This document shows, in pieces, positions 17,363 through 25,919 of a stretch of DNA of 64,000 nucleotides. A program made the position numbers and the translations under genes. The stretch is taken from the NCBI RefSeq assembly GCF_004216695.1, contig NZ_SGXC01000002.1, positions 992,001 to 1,056,000 of the forward strand, given 5' to 3'. The notes under the pieces are model-generated. The model had not been told where the DNA came from, searched no databases, and was given only the letters and a program-made list of their open reading frames with translations. Each line of letters starts with the position of its first letter. The stretch's first letter is position 1. The DNA comes from Pigmentiphaga kullae. GTDB taxonomy: Bacteria > Pseudomonadota > Gammaproteobacteria > Burkholderiales > Burkholderiaceae_B.

Positions 17363-18331
17363 ATGCAAAGACGCGCCTTGCTGTCGGCCGCGCTGGCCGG
17401 CCTGGCCGCGGCGGCGGTCGCGCCCGCCCGGGCCGACACCTTCCCTTCCCGCCCCATCCGCTTCGTCGTGCCCTTCGGCCCCGGCGGCGACACCGACATC
17501 GTCGCGCGGCTCATCGCCCCCTACCTGTCGGCCGAGCTCGGCCAGCAGGTGGTGGTGGAGAACCGCCCCGGCGCGGGCGGCGTGATCGGCTCGAACATGG
17601 TGGCCAAGGGCCCGGCCGACGGCTACACCATCCTGTTCGCCGACAGCGCGCGCACGATCGCGCCGTCCATGCAGAAGGACCTGCCGTTCGACATCGCGCG
17701 CGACCTGGATCCCCTCGGCCTGATCGGCGGCACGCCCCTGCTGCTGCTCGCCCATCCCCAGGCCCCGGTCAAGACCCTGGACGAACTCGTCAAGTACGCC
17801 AAGGCCAATCCGGGCAAGCTGACCTATGGCAGCTCGGGCAACGGCACGCCGCAGCACTTCGCCGTGGAGCTGTTGAAGTCCGCCGCGGGCATCGATCTGG
17901 TGCACGTGCCCTACAAGGGTGCGGCCGCGGTGGTGGCCGACGCCGTCGGCGGACAGATCAACCTGGCCTCGGCCACCTATGCGCCATCGGTCGAATACAT
18001 ACGCAGCAACCGGCTGCTGCCGCTGACCGTCATGGAACCCCGGCGCCTGCCCGCGCTGCCCGAGGTACCGGCCGCGGCCGAGCGCTATCCCGAGGTGGTC
18101 ATGAGCATCTGGTTCGGCATCATGCTGCCTATGGGGGTGGAACCGGCCATCCGCGCGCGGCTGGCCGAGGCGGTCGGCAAGGTCGTCGCCAACACCGAAT
18201 ACGCCGGCAAGCTACGCGCCGCCGGCTTCGAACCGATGCGGGAGACTCCGCCCCAGATGAAGGCCCGCATCGAACGCGAGGTCAAGCTGTTCGGCGACGT
18301 GGCGCGCAAGGCCGGCATCAAGCCCGAATGA
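17363..18331 (+). CDS. Bug-family tripartite tricarboxylate transporter substrate-binding protein
   Basis: A 322-residue periplasmic binding protein with a Tat/Sec-like signal (MQRRALLSAALAGLAAAAVA, cleavage near ARA-DT). Family signatures follow: FPSRPIRFVVPFGPGGDTD, VVVENRPGAGGVIGSNMVAK and VHVPYKGAAAVVADAVGG. Bug proteins bind small organic acids for TctAB-type permeases, but no permease is adjacent. ATG 17363 has GGAGAA 6 bases upstream. The substrate is unknown. Confidence 0.92.
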   Translation: MQRRALLSAALAGLAAAAVAPARADTFPSRPIRFVVPFGPGGDTDIVARLIAPYLSAELGQQVVVENRPGAGGVIGSNMVAKGPADGYTILFADSARTIAPSMQKDLPFDIARDLDPLGLIGGTPLLLLAHPQAPVKTLDELVKYAKANPGKLTYGSSGNGTPQHFAVELLKSAAGIDLVHVPYKGAAAVVADAVGGQINLASATYAPSVEYIRSNRLLPLTVMEPRRLPALPEVPAAAERYPEVVMSIWFGIMLPMGVEPAIRARLAEAVGKVVANTEYAGKLRAAGFEPMRETPPQMKARIEREVKLFGDVARKAGIKPE

Positions 18332-18372
18332 CTCGGGCGGGCCATGGGCGGGACTGGGGTATCATCCCGCCC

Positions 18373-18732
18373 ATGGCCGTTCACGCTTATCCACGCTTCG
18401 TCTGGCTGGCACTGCTGTGCGTGCTCTGGCACGCGGCCCTGCCTGTCGCGCATGCGTCGGCGGGCCCGTCGCCATGGCTGGGCGCGCTGTGCACCGCGCA
18501 GGGCAGCGCCCCGGCCCCTCAGGATCCGCGCGACGGCGATCCGCACGCGCTGGCCGCGATGCAATGCCCGCTGTGCGCGGCCGGCGCCCACGTCGCCCTG
18601 CCCCCGCCCGCCCTCCAGGCGCAGATCGCGCCCGCGCGCGATCTCGGCCACGCCTACCGGCCCATCCGGGCCATGTCGCACCCACCCGCCCCGCCCCACC
18701 TCAATTTCTCGTCCCGCGCGCCGCCGGCCTGA
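18373..18732 (+). CDS. DUF2946-like secreted protein, copper-associated
   Basis: A 119-residue protein with a signal peptide (MAVHAYPRFVWLALLCVLWH, then ALPVAHA). A cysteine motif QCPLCAAGAH is near residue 59 and a second Cys near 37. DUF2946 proteins commonly stand next to copper-handling genes, and a PCuAC chaperone follows here after 67 bp. I chose ATG 18373 because the upstream ATG at 18328 adds a charged leader before the signal peptide. Confidence 0.68.
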   Translation: MAVHAYPRFVWLALLCVLWHAALPVAHASAGPSPWLGALCTAQGSAPAPQDPRDGDPHALAAMQCPLCAAGAHVALPPPALQAQIAPARDLGHAYRPIRAMSHPPAPPHLNFSSRAPPA

Positions 18733-18799
18733 ATCCATGCCCATCCCGACGCGCCACGCCGGCAGGCCTTGCCGGCCCTCTTTCCAAGACGAGACTCTC

Positions 18800-19282
18800 A
18801 TGCGGATCCGCACGCTTACCCTGTCACTGCTGTTTTCCCTGCTGGCCACCGGCCAGGCCCTCGCCCAGGGCCATACGGCCGGCGCCATCCAGATCGGCCA
18901 GCCCTGGAGCCGGGCCACCGTCACGGGCCAGCCCGCCGGCGGCGGCTTCATGAAGCTGAGCAACACCGGCGCCGACGACAGATTGATCGCCGTCCGCGCC
19001 GACGTCTCGGCCACCGCCGAGCTGCACACCATGCAGATGGACGGCGACATCATGCGCATGCGCCAGCTCGACGGCATTGCCCTGCCCGCGGGCCAGACCG
19101 TCGAGCTCAAGCCCGGCGGCTACCACATCATGTTCATGCGCCTGAAGGCGCCGCTCAAGGAAGGCACGAGCTTCCCCGCCACCCTGGTCTTCGAGAAGGC
19201 TGGCGAAGTCAAGGTGGACTTCAAGGTCGAGGGCGCCGGAGCCGGCGCCACCGGCCATGCGGCGGGCGGCCACCATCATTGA
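18800..19282 (+). CDS. Periplasmic copper chaperone PCu(A)C
   Basis: A 160-residue secreted protein with signal MRIRTLTLSLLFSLLATGQA. The copper-site pattern of PCu(A)C is visible: a His-Met-rich segment (ELHTMQMDGDIMRMRQ) and the downstream GGYHIMFMRL. A His-rich tail (GHAAGGHHH) may bind metal as well. The family delivers Cu(I) to the CuA site of cytochrome oxidase. It forms a likely operon with the DUF2946 gene. Confidence 0.88.
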   Translation: MRIRTLTLSLLFSLLATGQALAQGHTAGAIQIGQPWSRATVTGQPAGGGFMKLSNTGADDRLIAVRADVSATAELHTMQMDGDIMRMRQLDGIALPAGQTVELKPGGYHIMFMRLKAPLKEGTSFPATLVFEKAGEVKVDFKVEGAGAGATGHAAGGHHH

Positions 19283-19419
19283 TGCGGCGGTCCGTGCCGG
19301 GCAGGCCGGCACGGGTCTTGCAATCGAACGAGAAAGGATGAATTCTTCTATTTCGGACACTTTTGGTTGCAAACCGTGCCCATAACCGCCCTGCCCCTCG
19401 CCCGGATCGGAACCGCCGC

Positions 19420-20238
19420 ATGACTGCGCTGTACAACGGCATGACCCGGGAAGCGCTGGACGCTTCCTACAACAATTCCGCCGCCGTGCTCAACAGCGCG
19501 GTGCTGATGGCGGAATTCGACGAACGCAGCTCCAAGCTGCGGGCCGCCCATCCCCAATACCTGGACCTGCGCTACGGCCCGGCGCCCCGCAATCGCATCG
19601 ACTATTTCCCCGCGGCCCGGCCCGGCCCGCTCATGGTGTTCATCCACGGCGGCTACTGGCAGACCCGCTCCAAGGAAAACTTCAGCTTCCTGACGGCCGG
19701 CCCGCTGGCCCACGGGCTGCACGTCGCGCTGGTGGGCTACACGCTGGCGCCCGAGCAATCCCTGGACGGCATCGTCGGCGAAATCCGCGCCGCCCTGGGA
19801 TGGCTGGCGCGACAAGCCCCACAATGGGGCACGGATCCCGAACGGATGATCGTCAGCGGCTGGTCCGCCGGCGCGCACCTGGCCGCCATGGTCCTGGATG
19901 AGCCGGGGGTGTGCGGCGGACTGGCCATCAGCGGCATCTACGACCTCGAGCCGATCCGCCTTTCCTACCTGAACGACAAGCTGCGGCTGTGCCCGCCCGA
20001 CGTGCGGCGGCTCAGCCCCCTGCAACGTCCCCTTAGCCAGCGTGAACTCGTCCTGGCCTACGGCGCCGCCGAACTGCCCGAACTGCAGCGCCAGTCGGAA
20101 ACCTTCGCCGCCGCGCGCGCGGGCCTGCCCGGCGAACTGCTGCGGCTGCCCGACCGCAACCACTTCACCATCCTGAACGACCTGGCCTCGCCCGAGGGCA
20201 TCCTGACCCAGCGCGCGTGCCGCCTGGCGGGGCTGTAG
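19420..20238 (+). CDS. Alpha/beta hydrolase, kynurenine-formamidase/esterase-like
   Basis: A 272-residue cytoplasmic hydrolase. The oxyanion motif FIHGGYWQ is near residue 71, the nucleophile elbow GWSAGAH near 147-153 (Ser149), and the catalytic His in LPDRNHFTILNDL near 247. The start TALYNGMTREALDASYNN is typical of the formamidase-like branch. It might hydrolyse N-formylkynurenine or another small ester or amide; no kyn genes are adjacent. ATG 19420 is chosen because the upstream extension is Arg/Pro-rich and non-conserved in appearance. Confidence 0.8.
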   Translation: MTALYNGMTREALDASYNNSAAVLNSAVLMAEFDERSSKLRAAHPQYLDLRYGPAPRNRIDYFPAARPGPLMVFIHGGYWQTRSKENFSFLTAGPLAHGLHVALVGYTLAPEQSLDGIVGEIRAALGWLARQAPQWGTDPERMIVSGWSAGAHLAAMVLDEPGVCGGLAISGIYDLEPIRLSYLNDKLRLCPPDVRRLSPLQRPLSQRELVLAYGAAELPELQRQSETFAAARAGLPGELLRLPDRNHFTILNDLASPEGILTQRACRLAGL

Positions 20239-20254
20239 GGCCCGGGGCGCAGGC

Positions 20255-20851
20255 CTATTCGTCCCGCACGGCCAGGACGGCGCGGCCCCGGCTCAGGTCG
20301 GACAGCATCGCGCGCAGCGCCTCCAGCCGGGGGCGCGGCACGCTCAATGCCAGCGTCGCGCCCTGTTCGTCGAAGCGCTCTTCCAGCACCTCGGCGCCGT
20401 GCTCCTTCAACCGCGCCTTGAACAGCGGCAATTCGGCGAAGGTGCAGGCGACCTCGGCCTCGGCCAGATCCAGAAGCGGCACCCGCCGCCCCAGCCGCAG
20501 GCAGTTGGCCGCGCAGCCGCCGTAGGCGCGCACGAGGCCGCCCGCGCCCAGCAGCGTGCCGCCGAACCAGCGCACCACCAGCACGGCCACGCGGTCGCAG
20601 GACTGTCCGTCTATGGCTTGCAGGATGGGACGGCCCGCCGTCCCGCCCGGCTCGCCGTCGTCGTTGAAGCGATACGCGGCGCCGATGCGGTAGGCCCAGC
20701 AGTTGTGGGTGGCCGTGGGGTCGGCATGCCGGGCGAAGAAAGCGAGCGCCTCGTCGGCGCTGGCCACGGGTGCCGCGTGGGCGACGAACCGGCTCTTGCG
20801 GACCTCCTCGCGGTAGCTGCAAGGCGCCTCGAGCGTGAAGAGGGAACTCAT
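20255..20851 (-). CDS. yigZ: YigZ/IMPACT-family protein
   Basis: A 198-residue protein of the UPF0029/IMPACT family. It starts with YREEVRKSRFVAHAAPV and has the signature THNCWAYRIG, FNDDGEPGGTAGRPIL and VRWFGGTLLGAGGLVRAYG. A C-terminal EF-G-V-like domain (DUF1949) follows from about 140. The E. coli protein's role is poorly defined, possibly in translation or proline-linked regulation. It converges with the esterase gene. Confidence 0.92.
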   Translation of the reverse strand: MSSLFTLEAPCSYREEVRKSRFVAHAAPVASADEALAFFARHADPTATHNCWAYRIGAAYRFNDDGEPGGTAGRPILQAIDGQSCDRVAVLVVRWFGGTLLGAGGLVRAYGGCAANCLRLGRRVPLLDLAEAEVACTFAELPLFKARLKEHGAEVLEERFDEQGATLALSVPRPRLEALRAMLSDLSRGRAVLAVRDE

Positions 20852-20884
20852 GCGGCGAGTTTACCGCGCCCCTTGCGTCTTTCT

Positions 20885-20912
20885 TTGACGGAAGTCATTT
20901 TTCTGCTATATT
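20885..20912 (+). promoter_or_regulatory. Promoter of the second tRNA-Asn
   Basis: TTGACG (20885-20890), a 16-bp spacer and TATATT (20907-20912) stand 12 bp before the tRNA. Confidence 0.65.
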
Positions 20913-20924
20913 TGCGGGCTCCTT

Positions 20925-21000
20925 TCCCCGATAGCTCAGTCGGTAGAGCGACGGACTGTTAATCCGCAGGTCACTGGTTCGAACCCAGTTCGGGGAGCCA
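20925..21000 (+). tRNA. tRNA-Asn (GTT), copy 2
   Basis: A 76-nt tRNA with encoded CCA, identical over its whole length to the copy at 14769. The anticodon GTT is at 20958-20960. A strong terminator follows 11 bp downstream. Confidence 0.97.
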
Positions 21001-21011
21001 AGATTTACATG

Positions 21012-21040
21012 AAAAACGGACGCCCCAGGCGTCCGTTTTT
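21012..21040 (+). terminator. Rho-independent terminator after tRNA-Asn
   Basis: ACGGACGCC, loop CCA and GGCGTCCGT form a perfect 9-bp stem flanked by A5 and T5, so it can terminate in both directions. Confidence 0.9.
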
Positions 21041-21094
21041 CATTTGGGCAACCGATGCCTGAACAGGACGACGCGCGTGCCGGCAACCTCTTCT

Positions 21095-22429
21095 ATGCTC
21101 ACCCATCGGCGCGTACTTGCGATGGCCCTGCCCATCGTGCTCGCCAACCTGACCCAGCCCCTGATGTCGGCGGTGGACACCGCCGTGGCGGGCCACCTGC
21201 CCGGTCCCGAATACCTGGCGGGCGTGGCGCTGGGGGGCCTGCTCTTCAGTTTCCTTTTCTGGGGCTTCGGCTTCCTGCGCATGGGCACGACGGGGCTCGT
21301 CGCGCAGGCCTGGGGCAAGGGCGACGAACAGGCGCTGGCCGCCAGCGTGGTGCGGGCGGTATCCCTTGCGCTGGCCATCGGCCTGGCGCTGCTGGTATTG
21401 CAGCGGCCCCTGATCACGCTGGTGCTGGGCCTGCTGGGCGGCAGCGCCGAGGCCACGCGCCAGGCCATGGCCTACTGCTCGGGCCGGATCTGGGCGGCCC
21501 CGCTGGCCCTGGTCAACTACGTCGTGCTGGGCTGGCTGCTGGGCTGCCAGCGCGTCCGGATGGCGCTGGCGCTGCAGATCCTCATCAACGTGGTCAACCT
21601 GGGCGCCGTGCTGCTGTTCGTGCATGGCTTCGGCCTGGGCGTGGCGGGCATAGGCGCCGCGACCGCGGTGGCCGATGGCGCGGGCACGCTGGCCGGCGGC
21701 ATCCTGCTGTGGCGCTCGCACCGCGCCGCCTGGCCGCGACTGCGCCTGGCCGTACTGCGCGACGCCGCCGCGATGCGGCGCCTGGTCGGCATCAATTTCC
21801 ACATCTTCGTGCGCACCGCCTGCCTGCTGGCCAGCATGGGATGGTTCGCCCACCTGGGCGCCACCCAGGGCGACCTGGTCCTGGCCGCCAACGCGCTGCT
21901 GCTGAACTTCCTGACCTTCATGGCCTTCGGCCTGGACGGCTTCGCCCATGCGGCCGAGGCGCTGGTGGGCTCCGCCGTGGGAGCGGGCGACCGTCCCGGC
22001 CTGCGGCGCGCCGTGCGGCTGTGCATGGGCTGGGCCTTCGGCGGCGCGCTGGCCTACGCCCTGGTCTACCTGGCCGCGGGCCCATGGATAGTAGGCCTGC
22101 TGACCGACCAGGCGGCGCTGCGCGAGACCGCGGGCCGCTTCCTGCCCTGGCTGGCGCTGGCGCCCATCGCGTCGGTCGCGGCCTATCTGTACGACGGCAT
22201 CTTCATCGGCGCCACCCAGACCCGCGCGCTGATGCGCGCCATGCTGGTCTGCGGCCTGGCCTTCCTGGCGCTGTCGCTCGCCTTGCTGCCGCTCCTGGGC
22301 AACCATGGACTATGGCTGTCCTTCCTCGCCTTCAACGCCCTGCGCGGCGTGACGCTGCACCTGGCCGCGCCGCGCACGATCTATCGCGAGGTCCGGTCCG
22401 CTCCGGCCGCGCGGCTGGATAACGTGTAA
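21095..22429 (+). CDS. MATE-family efflux transporter (DinF-like)
   Basis: A 444-residue integral membrane protein with about twelve hydrophobic segments. The N terminus MLTHRRVLAMALPIVLANLT and the SAVDTAVAGHLPGPEYLAGV segment are typical of the DinF branch of MATE pumps, as is GFGFLRMGTTGLVAQAWGKG. It would export cationic drugs or oxidised compounds by H+ or Na+ antiport. ATG 21095 is chosen over an upstream frame that begins inside the terminator region. No LexA box is visible upstream. Confidence 0.88.
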   Translation: MLTHRRVLAMALPIVLANLTQPLMSAVDTAVAGHLPGPEYLAGVALGGLLFSFLFWGFGFLRMGTTGLVAQAWGKGDEQALAASVVRAVSLALAIGLALLVLQRPLITLVLGLLGGSAEATRQAMAYCSGRIWAAPLALVNYVVLGWLLGCQRVRMALALQILINVVNLGAVLLFVHGFGLGVAGIGAATAVADGAGTLAGGILLWRSHRAAWPRLRLAVLRDAAAMRRLVGINFHIFVRTACLLASMGWFAHLGATQGDLVLAANALLLNFLTFMAFGLDGFAHAAEALVGSAVGAGDRPGLRRAVRLCMGWAFGGALAYALVYLAAGPWIVGLLTDQAALRETAGRFLPWLALAPIASVAAYLYDGIFIGATQTRALMRAMLVCGLAFLALSLALLPLLGNHGLWLSFLAFNALRGVTLHLAAPRTIYREVRSAPAARLDNV

Positions 22430-22627
22430 CAGTTATCCCCGCATCCTGTGGACAAGGCTGGGGACAGCCGCGAAACAGGGCGAACCGACCCGCATCACAG
22501 CAGGCTTCGAGGTTCCCCGCCCACGAAATAGGCAGGCTCCCGGCAAGCCCCTTCCCGGCCCCGCCGCCTTGACAACGGCTTGCCGCGCCGATTAAGGTCT
22601 CGCCCCTTGCATCGAATTGGTGACTCC

Positions 22628-23314
22628 ATGGTTGTCTGGCTGAAAGTGCCCTTTGCCGAGAAAGACGAAGCCAAGGCGCTCGGGGCCAGATGGTCGCCGG
22701 CGCAGAAGAAGTGGTATGTCAAGGACGGCGCCGATGCCGCGCCCTTCCAGCGCTGGCTGGATGCCGACGCGCCCGCGCCCGCGCCATCGCAGCCGGCCGC
22801 CGCGCCGCTGCCCACGGGCGACGAGACCCCGCCCGCCGGCGGCGCCATCGTCTATTGCGACGGCGCCTGCCGCGGCAACCCCGGCGGGCCCGGGGGCTGG
22901 GGCGCGTGGATCCGCACCACCGAGGCCACTGTGGAGATCTTCGGCGGCTCGCCCGACACCACCAACAACCGCATGGAGTTGACCGCCGCCATCGAGGCGC
23001 TGCGCTGGCTGCCCCAGGCCTGCGAGGTAGTCGTCTACACCGACTCGCAGTACGTCGTGAACGGCATGACGCAATGGCGCCACGGCTGGGTGCGCAAGAA
23101 CTGGAAGGACGTCAAGAACGTCGAGCTGTGGAAGACGCTGATCGCCGAGGCGGACCGGCATCGCGCCACCTTCCGGTGGGTGCGCGGACACAGCGGGCAC
23201 CTGGGCAACGAACGCGCCGACGCGCTGGCCAACGAAGGGCTGGACCACGCCAGGCGTACCGGCCGCGGCGAAGTGGTGGTGCGCATCGTGGCCGAACACA
23301 GCGCCGCCGGATAA
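22628..23314 (+). CDS. rnhA: Ribonuclease HI with N-terminal DUF5710-like domain
   Basis: A 228-residue protein. Residues 1-40 (MVVWLKVPFAEKDEAKALGA, then RWSPAQKKWYVKDG) match the DUF5710 pattern, a small domain found in DNA-processing proteins. A Pro/Ala linker (about 48-75) joins it to a complete RNase HI with the D-E-D-D active site: CDGACRGNPGGPGGWGAW, NNRMELTAAIEAL, YTDSQYVVNG and GNERADALANEG. It removes RNA from RNA-DNA hybrids. The appended domain probably targets it to a nucleic acid or partner. It is a likely housekeeping RNase HI with an unusual N terminus. Confidence 0.9.
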   Translation: MVVWLKVPFAEKDEAKALGARWSPAQKKWYVKDGADAAPFQRWLDADAPAPAPSQPAAAPLPTGDETPPAGGAIVYCDGACRGNPGGPGGWGAWIRTTEATVEIFGGSPDTTNNRMELTAAIEALRWLPQACEVVVYTDSQYVVNGMTQWRHGWVRKNWKDVKNVELWKTLIAEADRHRATFRWVRGHSGHLGNERADALANEGLDHARRTGRGEVVVRIVAEHSAAG

Positions 23315-23396
23315 CGACCCGGCCGGCATCGCCGGAGGTGCCCGGCAGGGCCGACATGTTCTATCCTTGTCGCGTCGACGTTCGCACGTTCACGCC

Positions 23397-24863
23397 ATGC
23401 AAGTCGCCCCGCTCGCTCCCGATGAAGAACAACGGCTGTCGCTGCTGCAGGCCCTCGACCTGCTCGACACGCCGCCCGAACCGGCCTTCGACCTGATCAC
23501 GCGGCTGACGGCGAATGCGATCGGCGTGCCGATCGCGCTGGTCTCCCTGATCGACCGGGATCGCCAGTGGTTCAAGTCCAGGATCGGCATCGAGATCTCC
23601 GAGACCCCGCGCGAATATGCCTTCTGCGCCCACTGCATCCTGGGCGGCGAACGCCTGCTCGTGCCCGACGCGACCCAGGACCCGCGCTTCTTCGACAACC
23701 CGCTGGTCAGCGGCGCGCCGGGCGTGCGCTTCTATGCCGGCATCCCCCTGCGCAGCATCGACGGGCTGGCCCTGGGCAGCCTGTGCGTGCTGGACACCGT
23801 GCCGCGGCAATTGAGCGCCAGCCAGCTCGACCTGCTGAGCGATGCGGCGCAACTGGCCAACCGCGAGCTCACGCAGCGCGAAGCCGCCCTGCGCGTGCGC
23901 ATCACCACCGAATCCTCGCTCGCGGCCGGACTGGCCGCGCTGGAGAAACAGGTCGAACAGCGCACCCGCGAACTGAGCCACGCGCACGAGCAACTGCAGA
24001 CCCTGACGGACCATCTGCCGGCCATGATCGGGTACTTCGGGCCCGACCTTCGCTACCGCTTCGTCAACGAAGCCTACCGGGCCGTGGTGGGCAAGGCATC
24101 CCGCGACATCATCGGCCATTCGCTGGCCGAGACCTTCGGGCCGGAGAAGGCCCACGAGATCGAACGGCACGTGAAGCGGGCCGTGCGCCGCCACAAACGG
24201 GTCTCGTTCGAGATGCCGCTGGCCTTTCCCGACGGCACGATGCACTACGGCGCCGTCACGCTGATCCCCGACATCGTCGAAGACAGGATCGTGGGCTTTC
24301 ACAGCATCGTGCACGACATCACCGAACGGCGCACGCGCGAACAGGCCACCCGGCTCGAAGCGCGCCGCGACACGCTGACCGGCCTGCCCAATCGCCGCGC
24401 GGTCCAGGAGCGCCTGCCCCGGGCCATGGCGTCGACCGACCGGCGCGGCGGCGTGCTGGAAGTGCTGTTCCTGGACCTGGACGGTTTCAAGCAGGTCAAC
24501 GACACCCTGGGGCACGACCAGGGCGATCTGCTGCTGAAGGAGATCGCGCGGCGCCTGAAGGCCGGCCTGCCCCATGTCGAACTGGTGGCGCGGCTGTCGG
24601 GGGACGAGTTCGTCGTGATCGCCCGGGACGACGCGGGCCATGCGCAGGGCGAAACCCTGGCCGGACAGATCCTGGCCGACATCGCCGACCCCATGCAGCT
24701 TGCCGGACAGGCGGTCCAGGTCCATGCCAGCCTGGGCATCGCGGTCTACCGCGCGGGGTCCGGCACCAGTCCCACCCACCTTCTGCGCGCGGCCGACATG
24801 GCCATGTACGAAGCCAAGCGGGCCGGCAGAAACCGGTACCGCGTCAGCCCCGAAACCGGTTGA
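23397..24863 (+). CDS. Diguanylate cyclase with GAF, PAS and GGDEF domains
   Basis: A 488-residue soluble signalling protein. An N-terminal GAF domain (about 20-165; ITRLTANAIGVPIALVSLID, EYAFCAHCIL) leads to a coiled coil (175-205), a PAS domain (205-320; LTDHLPAMIGYFGPDLRYRF) and a C-terminal GGDEF domain. The active-site loop reads RLSGDEFVV, an SGDEF variant that is normally compatible with cyclase activity. No RxxD inhibitory site stands at the usual distance upstream, so product inhibition may be absent. It would make c-di-GMP in response to a GAF/PAS ligand. No EAL domain is present. Confidence 0.9.
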   Translation: MQVAPLAPDEEQRLSLLQALDLLDTPPEPAFDLITRLTANAIGVPIALVSLIDRDRQWFKSRIGIEISETPREYAFCAHCILGGERLLVPDATQDPRFFDNPLVSGAPGVRFYAGIPLRSIDGLALGSLCVLDTVPRQLSASQLDLLSDAAQLANRELTQREAALRVRITTESSLAAGLAALEKQVEQRTRELSHAHEQLQTLTDHLPAMIGYFGPDLRYRFVNEAYRAVVGKASRDIIGHSLAETFGPEKAHEIERHVKRAVRRHKRVSFEMPLAFPDGTMHYGAVTLIPDIVEDRIVGFHSIVHDITERRTREQATRLEARRDTLTGLPNRRAVQERLPRAMASTDRRGGVLEVLFLDLDGFKQVNDTLGHDQGDLLLKEIARRLKAGLPHVELVARLSGDEFVVIARDDAGHAQGETLAGQILADIADPMQLAGQAVQVHASLGIAVYRAGSGTSPTHLLRAADMAMYEAKRAGRNRYRVSPETG

Positions 24864-24879
24864 GCGCGCCGAGCCCGCC

Positions 24880-25797
24880 TCAGGCGGGCAGCCGGATCGC
24901 CCGGTCCGAAGCGCCCAGGTCCCTGAGCGTATCGACCAGGATCTCCTGGAACTTGGTGATGCCCAGGCTGATGGGCCGGTCGATGCGCCGCACGAGATAG
25001 CGCGAGAGAAACAGGCCCTTCACCGGACCGCCGTCGAAGTCCCCGCGCTTGATGTCGGCGCCTATGCCCGAGTACGGAGAGATGTGGGCCCCTATGCCGC
25101 GGCGCACGAGATCCTTGATCACCTGGAAGGCGTCGGTTTCCACCGTCACGTTCAGCGTCACGCCCAGGCGCGCGGCCTCGGTCTCGATGTGCTGGCGCGC
25201 CAGCTGCGTGCGTCCGGGCTGGATCAGCGGCAGCCCGGCCAACTCCTTCAGCGTGTAGGTCCTGAGCGCATGCCGGCCCTTGAGGCGGCGAGGCATCATC
25301 ACCCACAGCTCCTCGTCGCACAGGTGCGTGCTGACCAGCAGTGGATTGGCGCCCCCTGCCAACACCGCCAGATCCAGCCTGTCGGCCAGCAGCCGGTCGC
25401 GCAACTCGTTGCTCAGGCCTTCGCACAGGTCGAACGTGGCCTGCGGGTACATCTTCTGGAACGCGGCCGCGACCGTGCCGATCACGAAGCCGCCCAGCGA
25501 AGGCGGAAAGCCGATCCGCAAGGTGCCGGCCACGGTGGTGCTGGAGGCGATGACATTGGCGCGGACTTCCCGCACCAGGCGAAAGATGGACTCGGCCCCC
25601 GACAACAGCCGCATGCCGGCCTCGGTCGGTTCCACGCCGCGGCTGTGGCGGAACAAAAGCTGCACGCCCAGTTCGTCCTCCAGCAGCAGTACCTGCCGTG
25701 TCAGCGCGGGCTGCGCGATGTGCAGCGCCACCGAGGCCTTGGTGAAGCTTTTCAATTGCGCGACGCGCACGAAATACCGGAGTTGAACCAGATCCAT
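24880..25797 (-). CDS. LysR-family regulator of the adjacent Bug/hydrolase genes
   Basis: A 305-residue LysR protein beginning MDLVQLRYFVRVAQLKSFTK, with HTH core ASVALHIAQPALTRQVLLLE and a two-lobed effector domain. It is divergent from the Bug receptor at 25920, with a T-N11-A dyad in the 122-bp gap. It therefore probably controls the receptor and the hydrolase that follows. Confidence 0.9.
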   Translation of the reverse strand: MDLVQLRYFVRVAQLKSFTKASVALHIAQPALTRQVLLLEDELGVQLLFRHSRGVEPTEAGMRLLSGAESIFRLVREVRANVIASSTTVAGTLRIGFPPSLGGFVIGTVAAAFQKMYPQATFDLCEGLSNELRDRLLADRLDLAVLAGGANPLLVSTHLCDEELWVMMPRRLKGRHALRTYTLKELAGLPLIQPGRTQLARQHIETEAARLGVTLNVTVETDAFQVIKDLVRRGIGAHISPYSGIGADIKRGDFDGGPVKGLFLSRYLVRRIDRPISLGITKFQEILVDTLRDLGASDRAIRLPA

Positions 25798-25821
25798 CGC
25801 CTGCCCCGCCCTCGTCTTTCC

Positions 25822-25842
25822 GCTATCGAATTATTTTATAGC
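25822..25842. promoter_or_regulatory. LysR-type box in the lysR-bug intergenic region
   Basis: GCTAT and ATAGC are separated by exactly 11 bases, giving a textbook T-N11-A dyad in a short AT-rich stretch 25 bp from the LysR start. Confidence 0.6.
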
Positions 25843-25919
25843 TCGCCCCGAAAAACGGCATTTCTCCTGGGCCGAGACTCCGTCCAGAATGGCCTGCACA
25901 CGAACAGCACGGAGACACC

